DNA of 64,000 nucleotides, from assembly GCA_030407085.1 (NCBI GenBank), contig CM059584.1, positions 137,258,001 to 137,322,000 on the forward strand, in the 5' to 3' direction. The position numbers were made by a program, and so were the translations under genes. Below the pieces are notes generated by a model. It ran no database searches, was not told the origin of the DNA, and worked only from the letters and a program-made list of their open reading frames with translations. Shown one piece after another: positions 37,501 through 46,857 of the stretch. How positions within the stretch are numbered: position 1 is the stretch's first letter; every line of letters starts with the position of its first letter. The stretch comes from Trichopria drosophilae (taxonomy: Eukaryota > Arthropoda > Insecta > Hymenoptera > Diapriidae).

Positions 37501-40500
37501 TGTACCTGGTAAGTTGCGGTTTATTATTAGATTTCTTATACTTAGTTGTGGGGCCATCCATAAATTACGTAACAATAATCCGTACAATTGTTACCCCCCG
37601 CCGCCCCTAATCCTTTAAGCCTAATAATGTTATTAACGTTTCTTATATCGTAGATACGGTAATCCCCCTTCTTCCCCCTAGAACATTACGTAATTTATAG
37701 ATGTGCAAAGGGGTGTACTTTTACAATCGAGATCTTAAGTAGTACATACTAAATTATCTTAGTAAACTATACGGAGTAGTATGTTATAGACCGACGCACG
37801 GAAGAACATTCTACTTTCTTTCCTTAGGGCAATATACAATTTTTTATCATCCCTAACAGAAAGTGCGTTCACACCAAATATTGACTGAGAGGTGGGTGAT
37901 GTAGGAATATAAAAATACGCACTGGGCACTGACTGATGGCTGATTCAGCCTCCTGTGCACCATTAGGTCCTACCAGATCCCCGCTGATGAGCACAGCTGG
38001 TAGCCAAGTGCGAAACGCTTTTTATGCAATAGTCTTGTTTATTAAATATTACGTAGGGTTTTTCTATTCACTTTTTCGCAATAGCAAATTAAATTTTTCC
38101 GTCCTTATATGCTTCGTTATTTTAGAAATCGTCCCGTTCATTCGTATTGGAACGACGCATGTCTACATTTTTTATGTTTACATTCTTTTGTTTATCCATT
38201 TATTCAACGTGCCGTCACGAGAAATATTAAATTATTTGGTAAGCGGCAAAGACATTTTAATTTTGTTATAGCGTGGGCAAAATGCTGTTTTTCACACTTT
38301 TGACGTTTTTCTTTCGCCTTCGCACTCGCCTTTAGCTCGCGCCATAACCCTCACATTCGTTCGTATCCATTTTTCCCACTTGTATAGAAAATTACGATAT
38401 CTAATTCTCCCTGTGTGAGAATTATATTTATACACTAAGGCCTACGTTGAAAACTAGACCGAGGTTTTGACCCGTTTTGCTGCATGGTAAAAAAACGCCC
38501 CCCTTGACTTTTATGCTGATGAACTAGCATCATCAGGACATCCTCCGTTCGATTAATGACACCACAAGCTGTTTCGAGGACTAATCTGTTATGTATACTC
38601 TCCAGGGTCAAACGGCCTCGGCCTCCCGCTTTTTGGGGGTAAATATAGTCCACGGAAGATCTTGAATTCAAGCTACGTTGCATAGAAATCATCTTCCGTG
38701 TGTATTGGTCAAGACCCCGCAACTCGTCAACGTTCCAGTGCTTCAAATGAGTAGAGTCCTGGTGAAACGGGCAACGTATTCCTGGCTGCGAGATATCTTA
38801 TTTTGCCCTGACAATTCTGATGACCATGTATTTCTTAACTGTGGTCGTTTTATTAGCCTGCACATCCTGAACATGTCTCTGAGGCACTCTAGGTATGTGT
38901 ATCCATCCTCGGCACCAAGTGTCGGGTGACGTTTCCGTTGATAAGCTCCATGTCTTTGTTAACGGAGTCTGTCCTTTGTCTGTGCAAATGAACGACTGCA
39001 CATTTGTCCAATCCGAATTCAGCTGCTATCTCTTGAGTATGTGAATGTGATGTTCAGGAATCGATTGATCCGCGCCTGATGCGTACTATGCTTGTCCCAT
39101 GTCATGACAAAGCATGTTTTCAAAGAGGCATTAGGTCCTCTATACTTTTCATTATGTTTGGGTAGACAGGAAGGAGTGTCAGCAGCATGCTTAAAAGCTC
39201 ATGTTGAATCATATGCTTTCGAGAAAATCGCATCTGTAGATAGCAAGTTGCATTTGCAGCCTTGTTGTTTCGATATCCGACAACAATTCTCTCAATGCGT
39301 TAGTTCAAGATGTTAGCGCACCATTTATATAACACATTGAGATACATGGTTGGTATATGGTTTTCCCAATTGGACAAATCTCCACTCTCTGGGATAAAAA
39401 TTGATCAACACTCTGCTAGCTAGTGCGGAACACCAGGGCTGGGTGATGGTGAACTGAAGTAAACTTCTTCCACGAAAAGTTCCTCGCTTTTTAGGACTTT
39501 TTCACTTCTTATGCACTGACTGGCAGTCACTCGTCACTACTTCGCGTTAGAATTAAGTGTTTTTATTAGATAGTAAGTAAAATACAACTTATTTAAAAGC
39601 TCTGAGCACTAAGGTGAAAATACTCATTTTTTATAAGCAGTTTTTAGGTCAGAATTTTGCTTTCAACAGATTACATTTGATTTTGCTCTGTAAATGCTAC
39701 AAATTTATTACATATTGAAATATGCCTATATACATCCAATTATACAGTAGTCATCGGCGTCATTTATGCATGCGCAGTAGTAACAGCTAAACATCTATGT
39801 ATGCGCAGTAGTGAACGGTGCCATCAGTAAACAAACCAAATTTAGAAACGCAAATATAGAAAAAAAAAAGTAAGAGAGTCAAGCTCTTGATTATGCAAAT
39901 TTTCTAATTTTTTGTGTGCGTTATATGCAAATTTATCTTGAGTATACGTACTGTGGTTCTTTCTTGATTGACAGAATCTACACAAAATATACATGAACTG
40001 ATTCTTTTATTAATAAACGAGCGAAAATGATATCTAATAAATATTGTCGAATAATGCGACAGTTCGAAGTCACTAATATTTTCCCAAATATAAATCTATG
40101 ATACCTGTCGTTTTATATTAAATACTCAACTTTATGTGCGTATCCATTTTATATGGAAACCTACAGAAATTACTTGTCAAGAGCCAGTATTATTATTTAT
40201 TACTTAATTATTTATTTATTAGAAGATTTCAGGTTCTTCATTTATTATTTTGGCTTTTGTTATTACAGATTTTCAAAGGAGTAAAATGTTCAAACATGCT
40301 CCACAAGATATTGTAGATATCTTACGCAGAAAGAACGTCACAGCTAATTTCCACAAATTCTGCGTCACGGAGAAGGTAACGATATTGCTAAATATTTTCA
40401 TTAATAATATTCCTACATATATATATATGGGTCATTCCAGCTAACTTTTAAAAAACGTTGCGCATGGGGGTCGGCTGATTTTTCCGCCGATTTTGTATGT

Positions 40501-43500
40501 TAAAGTACATACTGAAAGAAGGCTCTCCACTACTTTTCAGCCCTTTATGTGCCCTACAGCCCGAGATACACTGTGGTGAATTTTTAAAAAAGGGCAAAAA
40601 ACGCCTGTTTTTAAAAAATTTGTTAAGGTTTTCCAGTGGACCAATTCAAACGAATAAAAAAAGAAAATTTTCGTCCTTTTGTCTACTTTTGGCAAAAAAT
40701 TATGTTGATTTATTACAATGCAATAGGTGGTTTACACAAAGCAAAATGTGAACGCGAATTTGATCGGTTTTTAGGTTATATTTGATCATTTACTACTTCA
40801 TGAGTTTTGTATATTTGAAGACCATACTAGGCTCATTTTGTTTGTCTAGAAAAAAACCTTTAATTTCATTTTTTATTCATTCAATTTCATCCAGTAGAAC
40901 CGAAGTTATAGCCCTTTGAAGTTAGGTCATATTTCGAAAATCGCAGAATTGGACATACTGTCACCAATTTCTACATATATGAATTTTTTTGTAACTTTGG
41001 GAAAAGTTTGTCCAAACATAGTAGAAAACCACCCTAAAGTTTGGTTCTGCCCCTAGACCTTGTTTCGACGCTGCCATTTTTTTTTCGACCTCGTTTCTGC
41101 GTTATTTTTTCATACAAAACGCGGTATTAACGGAGGTATTTTGTTGAATGCGCATCCATTTGCAGAGTGCGTGCACAATTATACCACAATAAATGACTTG
41201 ACTATTTGTCAGGTTTGAAATGACTATTTGTATAATTATATATGAAAATCATCGCCATCTAGTTCCTGGTGCAGTGAAATGTGATATGGGTGAAACTTAT
41301 GACGATGCAATATTCTTTGAATACTGTCTCTGGAAATGCCGGAATCGCGATGTAATTGTCGTGTGCTTACATGTGGATTTTGGTGAATAGCTGCTAGTAC
41401 AGCTACTTCGTTAGCTTCTCCTGTAACTGTTAATCTTCGCTTCCTTTTTTTCATTTGTACGCTGCCATCAGAGTGAAAGGCATTCACAACTTTGTAAAAA
41501 AAAGAACGCGAGCGAGCATTATCTGGAAAACGCTCAGCATACAACGCAACAGCATCGTCAATATTCCTCTTACATTCACCATAAATAAGAATCATTCGAT
41601 TTTTTCGGGAACTGTAGCAGGATTCATTTTTAACTTGCAATTCGATTTAAGCAATGAAGGGTAGACAAAAAATAGTCACGTAAACGGAAAGTTGTTATTC
41701 TAAAAGCAAAGTGACCTCTGACCGAATTACTACCAATACAATGGACTTCAAAAACAGTCTTACACTGAGAGACCGTGAATACTAAATTTTAATATGGGGA
41801 TTAGAAAGTCGCGATATCCATTTACTTCCCTTCAGGAAAGTAGAGAAAAATGTAGGTGAACTGGTTACGTGTGACTCAACGTATGTATAAAATGATATGC
41901 TACTTTATTTTCGAGTTATGTCGCCCTCTAGCGTTATGTAACAGAACCGGCGCCGGTGATGGCCGAAATGCAAGCGATGTACATGTATGAAACCACGTGA
42001 GTTCTCTCGGGGTCCGGTAGATGGCGACGAAATCCCCAAATGAAGTAAGAGTTTCGTTTTGTTTAATAGAAGCTGGTTTGACCGTCAATGCTCAGCTTAT
42101 TTATTCTCATTTCGGAAAAAACATACAGAGAGAGAATGAATGAGCTGAATGAAGGGACATGACGCGTTTTTTAATGGATTGCGTGATGTCCTCTTTTTGT
42201 TTATTAAATAATAAATTTAAAACCTAAAATGTAATTTTATTGAAGGTAGAAAACTTATTTATAAAATTGCTTCCATATTGTATGCACAATTTTTATGTAA
42301 TCAGTTTTGATTTTTAATATGAAGAATATCAATTATTCATAATCTTAATTTTTCGAATGGACATTATTAAAATTTCATATTCAGAATAACAATTTTCGCA
42401 ATTGATATTACTAAATTCTAATATTAAAAATTCTAATATTAGAATTTTTAATATTAAATTTTCATAAAGGGATCAAATTGTCCCTATTTGCCCCCTGGAT
42501 GCCCCCCTTCGTGTCGAACAACTTTCATCCGACAACTTTTTTGATTCTGTGCATAGTTCTCGAGGTATTTCAATGTCTACAGATAAATTTGGATTTTTAT
42601 CGATTACAGCGCTACCTGTGAACCAAAATGCAATAGCTCCTAGGTCAAATTGGTGTACTTTTTTCCGGAGAATCCAAATCTGCAATAAAAACTGGGGGTT
42701 CCTATTTAAGTTTTATTGTTTTTGCCCCCACTCCACCCCCAGGGGTTGGGGGAGGGGGTAAATTCAATTATCACTGGATGCCCCCTTCGTGTCGAACAAC
42801 TTTCATCCGACAACTTTTTTGATTCTGCGCATAGTTCTCGAGATATTTTGATGTCTTCAGATAAATCTGCCACCCTGTATATATATATATATATATATAT
42901 ATAGGACATTCCGCGTCAACTGAAACAGCGCTCCGAATAGAAATCCTTTCCATGGATTTTAACGTACGAGGGCTCAACATGTTCTTATTGAAAAGTGCTT
43001 TCGAATGGTGAGTGGCATATATGCGATATTTCAAAATGGCGTCCAAATATAGCGACCGAATGCGCGGAAATTGCAACTGAAATTCAATTCCGAACGAATA
43101 AAATCGTTAAACGATATTCGATTCGCCTGAAAGTCAATGTTTGAGAATATATAAGGTCGCTGAATACGAATCAGAACGAATAATTGTAAAAATCAAAATG
43201 GCGGATCTAATATGGCCGACAAAAATTGAAATCTTGCTGGATTTTCCTGTACATCGGTATATTGGGGTTTCTAGAATCGCTGATTACGAATCTAAACACT
43301 AAATTGTAAAATTCCAAATGGCGGATGTAAGATGGCCTATACAAAAAATTATCATCATCAAGAAAAAGAAAAAAGCTCTCTGCGTAACAGCGTTGAGAAT
43401 GTCTCCAAGTGAAAGGAGTGAAGCCCGCATTACTTTTTTTTTTGTATTTTGTTTTTTTTTGTTTTTCTTTTTTTTCTGTTTTTCTTTTTTTCTGTTTTTT

Positions 43501-45304
43501 TTGTTTTTTTTTCTTTTTGAATTTTTTTGTTTTTTTTTTGTATTTTTTTGTGTTATTTGTTATTTTATCTTTTACTGTCTTTCTATGTCTTTCTACTTTT
43601 CTTTTTCATTTATTGTTTAAAACTTTTCTCCATCGGTTAAGCAAATTTCAGAGGGGCATGCATTTACGATATCTAAAAATAATGTACTTATCGACACCAT
43701 TGTCCCTGACAAATTATTAAAGAAAAGGGTCTGATTGATTTCAAAAGAAAGAGAAAAGTTTTAAACAATAAATGAAAAAGAAAAGTAGAAAGACAGTAAA
43801 AGATAAAATAACAAATAATACAAATAAATACAAAAAAAAACAGAAAAAAAAGAAAAACAAAAAAAAAATTGAAAAAAAAGAAAAAAAACAAAATACAACA
43901 AAAAAAAGTAATGCGGGCTTCAGTCCTTTCACTTGGAGACATTCTCAACGCTGTTAAACGCATGATGATGATTTTTTGTATACGCCATCTTACATCCGCC
44001 ATTTTGAATTTTACAATTTAGAGTTCAGATTCGTAATCAGCGATTCTAGAAACCCCAACATACCGTTGTACAGGAAAATCCAGCAAGATTTCAATTTTTG
44101 TTGACCATATTAGATCCGCCATTTTGATTTTTACAATTATTCGTTCAGATTCGTATTCAGCGACCTCATATATTCTCCAACATTGACTTTCGGGCGAATC
44201 AAATATCGTTTAACGATTTTATTCGCTCGGATTTGAATTTTAGTTGCAATTTCCGCGCATTCGGTAGATATATTTGGACGCCATTTTGAAATATCGCGTA
44301 TATGCCACTCACCATTCGAAAGCACTTTTCAATACGAACATTTTTAGCCCTCATACGTTAAAATCCATGGAAAGGATTTCCATTCGGAGCGCTGTTTCAG
44401 TTGACGCGGAAAGTCCCATATATAAAGATAGAATGAAAATAAATATTTGTTGTTGTGTTCATGGGTTCCTTTTATTTACAAAGAATATATGGATATACAG
44501 CAAGATCTTGATGTATTCTTGTTCTCTAACTATGGATATTTTTTTAAGTTTAATGAGAATATATCTATGATAGGTGAAACCTATTATCACAACATTAGAC
44601 CCAAATTAATCTTGGATATGACGATAACGAATATAAAATAAGATTTTTATTTAGATTTTTCTGTTGGATGTATGTTATTTGAATGTTTCTGTCCTGAATG
44701 ACAGGTTTTATTGGTCATGGTTAAGATGACTTTTTCTTGACCTTGTATGAGAGATAACTATGACCAGACTTTTGAATCCGAACAACAAAAATTGTTTAGT
44801 CGAATAAAAATTTTGAATTTCAGGACTTGCAAAGGGTAAACTTAACCAACGATTTCCGGGTAATATCACTTAACAAAGATTATGACGGATTGGAGTTCAT
44901 TTCATCATTCGAGCATGTACGAATGCCCTTCTATGGAGTTCAGTTTCATCCAGAGAAAAATGTTTTTGAATGGAAAACCGGCTTGAATATTCCTCATGGA
45001 CCGAGCGCAGTGCGCATTGCTCATTATTTTGCTGATTTCTTCATCCGAGAAGGTAATGATTCACAACATCGTTTGACCTTTATAATATATGAATTATTGT
45101 GTATCGTTAATTTGAATGTATAAAAATGACAATAATTTTATTTTTTCAGTACAAAAGAATCATCAAGCTTTTCGAACCAGAGATGAGGAGACTCAGAATT
45201 TAATTTACAATTATCCCACCACATACTCCGGTCTTCAAAATTCGGATTTTGAACAAATTTATTTATTTAGAACCGACATGTTTAAAAAACCTGGTTCACC
45301 TTAA
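25468..45304 (+). CDS. GGH: Gamma-glutamyl hydrolase (folylpoly-gamma-glutamate hydrolase), 8 exons
   Basis: GGH is a lysosomal or secreted class I amidotransferase-fold peptidase (C26) that trims poly-gamma-glutamate tails from folates. Exons: 25468-25576, 35848-35971, 36769-36819, 36924-36998, 37354-37508, 40269-40375, 44824-45052 and 45150-45304; all introns are GT-AG and the sum is 1005 nt (334 residues plus stop). Residues 1-~24 (MALSTALLSLLFF...) form a signal peptide. GILAQEP, then VLFPGG, then WGTCLGFE give the fold; Cys138 is the nucleophile, with His249 and Glu251 in FHPEK. Length fits the family (~310-340). An in-frame ATG lies at 25348, but the one at 25468 is chosen because the hydrophobic leader starts there. 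Intron 1 is ~10.3 kb, intron 5 ~2.8 kb and intron 6 ~4.4 kb, all carrying repeats. No frameshift or lost residue was seen. Confidence 0.96.
30386..31592. mobile_element. 1.2-kb TIR element, ATATGGGCATTGTTCTAGAA ends
   Basis: The left end ATATGGGCATTGTTCTAGAA and ~15 more bases (to AACTTTTAAACTTT) are repeated inverted at the right end. The interior is AT-rich and includes one diverged GATTACG/ATGGCGG unit near 30690-30800. There is no transposase. ATAT lies at both outer edges, so the exact target duplication cannot be separated from the TIR. The superfamily is not recognised. Confidence 0.65.
33084..33256. repeat. Short inverted repeat (~48-bp arms)
   Basis: GATACGAAAATC...TTGATTCAGTA on the left is repeated inverted as TACTGAATCAA...TTTTCGTATC on the right, with a ~75-bp loop. 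It is probably a small MITE or a decayed foldback. Confidence 0.6.
33640..34735 (+). pseudogene. Penelope-like retroelement relic
   Basis: Broken plus-strand frames give LPKIYNHFPMRTVV followed by SPIHNIGRYL (about 34015-34102). Then EIIKMVSLILESTTFVFNN (about 34315-34370), GSSLSPTLADLVMIELE (from about 34385) and RYVDDIF (about 34484), the reverse-transcriptase catalytic box with both Asp present. LDLIFIRED follows near 34610. This order is the RT of Penelope-like elements. Stops, shifts and an internal loss show it is inactive. The GIY-YIG endonuclease was not found. About 33690-33723 carries a terminal-repeat-like block with hammerhead-like boxes on the minus strand. Confidence 0.75.
33690..33723 (-). 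ncRNA. Degraded hammerhead-like core beside the Penelope relic
   Basis: On the minus strand CTGACGA and, ~20 nt later, CCCGAAAT appear in the right order for the hammerhead core. The intervening stem II pairs only weakly and no matching stem I/III partner was found. Penelope-like elements are known to carry hammerhead motifs in their terminal repeats, so a decayed copy is plausible. Confidence 0.3.
35848..35971 (+). CDS. GGH: GGH exon 2
   Basis: Encodes GILAQEPPHRINKQSPGVYQ and the following YIAASYVKYIESAGARAVPI, the first strand and helix of the amidotransferase fold. Acceptor TTTATTTCAG, donor GTAATT. Confidence 0.93.
36769..36819 (+). CDS. GGH: GGH exon 3
   Basis: A 51-nt microexon encoding IGQPESYYEKLLSKING, the segment leading into the next strand. 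Acceptor TTTTTCAG, donor GTAACG. Confidence 0.9.
36924..36998 (+). CDS. GGH: GGH exon 4
   Basis: Encodes VLFPGGATYFNQSNGYADAG then EIIYR, including the conserved LFPGG turn. Acceptor CCTTTCAG, donor GTAATA. Confidence 0.93.
37354..37508 (+). CDS. GGH: GGH exon 5: catalytic cysteine
   Basis: Encodes FPLWGTCLGFELMSYLA; the Cys of GTCLG is the nucleophile (residue 138 of the model). Donor GTAAGT. Confidence 0.94.
37550..37706. mobile_element. Small MITE with GGGCCATCCATAAATTACGT end
   Basis: The left end GGGCCATCCATAAATTACGT pairs with the inverted right end GCACATCTATAAATTACGTA. The interior is C-rich on the plus strand (CCCCCCGCCGCCCC). It is ~157 bp with no coding capacity and sits just inside GGH intron 5. 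Confidence 0.7.
37930..38025 (+). ncRNA. Hammerhead ribozyme-like core
   Basis: CTGATGA (37984-37990) is followed by a perfect 4-bp stem II, GCAC/GTGC, closing a 13-nt loop, then GAAAC (38012-38016). The G-C closing pair next to both conserved boxes fits the hammerhead consensus. A convincing stem I/III partner and cleavage strand were not found, so it may be partial or use a distant strand. The sequence context resembles terminal repeats of Penelope-like elements. It lies in GGH intron 5, sense to the gene. Confidence 0.45.
38435..39420 (-). pseudogene. Eroded LINE reverse transcriptase, C-terminal half
   Basis: The minus-strand frame 38746-38435 encodes LDQYTRKMISMQ and RSSVDYIYPQKAGGRG, the post-RT region typical of R2/R4/Dong-type or RTE-like ORFs (a TRK...VDRLY-PR-EGGRG pattern). 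Upstream pieces, from ~39110 downward with shifts, read IAAEFGLDKCAVVHLHRQR, matching the part just after the catalytic box. Fragments up to ~39420 recall the earlier palm region (PTMYLNVLYKW). Stops and shifts are frequent. It lies antisense in GGH intron 5 and is more GC-rich than its surroundings, as expected for a later arrival. Confidence 0.7.
39421..40268 (+). other. Rest of GGH intron 5
   Basis: No gene. A TATGCGCAGTAGT-like word is duplicated near 39770 and 39800. Confidence 0.5.
40269..40375 (+). CDS. GGH: GGH exon 6
   Basis: Encodes DFQRSKMFKHAPQDIVDILR then TANFHKFCVTEK; the ANFHK motif is conserved in GGH. Acceptor TTATTACAG, donor GTAACG, phase 0. Confidence 0.92.
41236..41640 (-). 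pseudogene. N-terminal fragment of a mariner/Tc-superfamily transposase (HTH part)
   Basis: The minus-strand 134-residue frame contains MILIYGECKRNIDDAVALYA, RHSRS-like residues and TVTGEANEVAVLAAI. Then come STRQLHRDSGISRDSIQRIL and HKFHPYHISLHQELDGDD. This is the paired helix-turn-helix region of a widespread insect transposase family (the DUF4817-type 'HHPYHI-LHQEL' group). The frame stops right after that motif, so the DDE/D catalytic domain is absent. Terminal inverted repeats were not found. Confidence 0.75.
41700..42480. other. Unclassified intronic DNA
   Basis: No gene was recognised. It includes a GC-richer block at 41930-42070 (GAACCGGCGCCGGTGATGGC) that looks like mobile DNA but has no visible ends. 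An AT-rich stretch with alternating AATTCTAATATTA words occurs at 42410-42470. Confidence 0.4.
42490..42885 (+). repeat. Direct duplication of a ~110-bp block
   Basis: About 42491-42600 and 42776-42885 share GTGTCGAACAACTTTCATCC, GACAACTTTTTTGATTCTG and CATAGTTCTCGAG. The second copy runs into CCACCCTGTATATATA and the TA microsatellite. Such blocks usually come from transposon ends, but no element could be named. Confidence 0.6.
42878..42903. repeat. (TA)n microsatellite
   Basis: About 12 TA units directly abut the left end of the palindrome at 42904. Confidence 0.9.
42904..44416. repeat. 1.5-kb palindrome with opposed polypyrimidine/polypurine arms
   Basis: Arms 42904-43632 and 43748-44416 are reverse complements, starting GGACATTCCGCGTCAACTG and GGACTTTCCGCGTCAACTG. 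Each arm contains two GATTACG/ATGGCGG units. The left arm has a T-rich tract (about 43430-43620) and the right arm the matching A-rich tract (about 43765-43905). The loop is ~115 bp. TATA flanks both ends. Open frames in the arms encode poly-Phe or poly-Lys and are artefacts. There is no transposase. Confidence 0.85.
44824..45052 (+). CDS. GGH: GGH exon 7: catalytic His/Glu
   Basis: Encodes GLEFISSFEHVRMPFYGVQF followed by HPEKNVFEW; the His and Glu of HPE complete the active site (residues 249 and 251). Acceptor TTTCAG, donor GTAATG. Confidence 0.95.
45150..45304 (+). CDS. GGH: GGH exon 8: C-terminus
   Basis: Encodes KNHQAFRTRDEETQNLIYNY through IYLFRTDMFKKPGSP and the TAA stop at 45302-45304. 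The pattern of a charged helix, LIYNY, then IYLF matches the GGH C-terminus. Confidence 0.93.
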
Positions 45305-45324
45305 GCAATATTGACGTCGTTGTA

Positions 45325-45330
45325 AATAAA
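45325..45330 (+). promoter_or_regulatory. Polyadenylation signal for GGH
   Basis: AATAAA lies 21 nt after the stop codon, giving a very short 3' UTR. Other hexamers lie further downstream, so this may not be the main site. Confidence 0.45.
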
Positions 45331-46120
45331 AATTACAAATTATTCTACGAATTATTTAGGGATCCGTTCGTTTACAACGTACTTCGGTTGCGTTATTGAA
45401 ATAAGTTTGTTTTGATTATTAATTGTTATGTTAATTTTGTTATAATATTATGGAAATTATTGCGGAATATGATTTTTTAAAACTGATTTTTATTTTGTTA
45501 AAAATTATACAATTTTACTTCCGATACTAAATTATCGCGGTAATAAATAATCGACTGATGTTCAATGTGATTGAAATTTATTTAATAAAATTAAAAAAAA
45601 AACGATATTTAACTTTAATTCATTATATTATCATCTAACCAAAGTAAAACACAACATTTCTATATATGTATACAAAATTAGATTTCCCGTATATAATTTA
45701 TTTATATGCGTACACTTAACTGCGTATTCTTAGTAAATTAAACTACTTTACCAAATTTTATTTTACACAGTTCATAGGATGTTCCATAACATATTATTAG
45801 CGGCAATAACAGTTGTAATTAGAAATTTAATGAAAAGAAAATATGATTTTTAACCCTTTGCGGCACAGTGGCTCCAATTGTAACCACCTATTTCTAAACA
45901 GTTCATGTGATGTTTAAATATCAAAATTTATGCACATAGTCTGTAGAATATAGTAAATTTTTTAATAATTAACAAAGTCTAAAAATGGTCATTTTTAGAT
46001 AAAAAAATCATTATTGACTAATCTTTAAGAGATAATCATACTAAACTGCTTACTCGAGGGTTTTCGGGGTCGCTGATTATGAATATGATCATAGATTTAT
46101 ACATTTAAAATTACCTAGAG
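45331..46120. other. AT-rich flank downstream of GGH
   Basis: No gene. It ends with a diverged GGGTTTTCGGGGTCGCTGAT unit (about 46053-46080), the target region of the retroposed element that follows. Confidence 0.5.
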
Positions 46121-46132
46121 TACCCAATTTTA
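46121..46132 (+). repeat. Target-site duplication, left copy
   Basis: TACCCAATTTTA, identical to 47200-47211 immediately after the A-tail. Confidence 0.85.
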
Positions 46133-46393
46133 ATAATTGATTTAAGATATTTGCTTGGGTTGACGGTTCAAATACTCGAATGTAAATAATAACATAATGT
46201 CTAAATCGAGCTTCGATATAAGCTACTTAATAATTAATGAAATAATTGAGAGACCAAAAAATGTGAAATTTACCGTCTCTGAAACGATGATTTATGGAAC
46301 GGTATATGACCAATTTAATATGTAATTAATTGATGGTTTCAGATTCCCTCTATCGGTAAAAAATAACTAAAAATGCCTATTTGTTAAAAAATA

Positions 46394-46460
46394 TACGTTT
46401 CGTCCCAGGTCCTCCGCTGGACTCGTCAGTAAGACTACGGAGGGCCCTGTCTTATACGTA
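46394..46460 (-). ncRNA. Type III hammerhead ribozyme, complete
   Basis: Reading 5'-3' on the minus strand: stem III TACG (46460-46457), cleavage triplet GTA with the cut predicted between 46455 and 46454, then stem I TAAGAC (46454-46449). A 13-nt loop follows, then stem I' GTCTTA (46435-46430), conserved box CTGACGA (46429-46423), stem II GTCCAG paired with CTGGGAC (one bulged G, 8-nt loop), box GAAA (46401-46398) and stem III' CGTA (46397-46394). Every core nucleotide of the hammerhead consensus is present, with the usual G-C pair closing stem II and C-G next to the A-U pair in stem III. Stem III is the open helix (type III) and short, as in tandem or circular hammerhead RNAs. Self-cleavage itself is inferred. 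Confidence 0.88.
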
Positions 46461-46803
46461 ATGACAGTGTTTAAATGTAATTTTTAACTATAATCTAAAA
46501 ATGAAGGATTTTCTAGAGTATAGTGATATTGAGAGTGTGCATTATTTTGGTAATGTAATGTCATTACACAATGCATCTCTCTAGGACACCCAGTGATAAT
46601 TTTATTGTAATTTTCGTTGCATGGCAACTATATAAAAATCTTCTTGACCGCTTTGATTTAAATAATTGATTTAAGATATTTGCTTGGGATGACGGTTCAA
46701 ATACTCGAATGTAAATAATAACATAATGTCTAAATCGAGCTTCGATATAAGCTACTTAATAATTAATGAAATAATTGAGAGACCAAAAAGTGTGAAATTT
46801 ACC

Positions 46804-46857
46804 GGGCCCTCCGTAGTCTTACTGACGAGTCCAGCGGAGGACCTGGGACGAAACGTA
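46804..46857 (+). ncRNA. 5'-truncated copy of the hammerhead
   Basis: Begins GGGCCCTCC, seven bases after the predicted cleavage point of the complete copy. It keeps GTCTTA, CTGACGA (46822-46828), stem II, GAAA (46850-46853) and CGTA, but lacks the cleavage strand and 5' halves of stems I and III. It therefore cannot cleave itself. Confidence 0.8.

Larger units (their letters stand above)
40376..44823 (+). other. GGH intron 6 (4.4 kb)
   Basis: Contains a mariner-superfamily fragment (41236-41640), a directly duplicated ~110-bp block (near 42490 and 42776), a TA microsatellite and a 1.5-kb palindrome (42904-44416). 40440-41230 is unclassified, possibly part of another element starting GGGTCATTCC. 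No further exon was recognised. Confidence 0.6.

Noticed and set aside
38508..38542. CTGATGA...TCATCAG inverted pair
   Set aside because: A simple small palindrome in the LINE relic; no hammerhead core.
41900..42088. Minus-strand frame over a GC-rich block with GGCGCCGG
   Set aside because: It looks like mobile DNA but no family motif or element end could be shown.
43318..43957. Open frames rich in Phe (plus) and Lys (minus)
   Set aside because: They are translations of the polypyrimidine/polypurine tracts in the palindrome.
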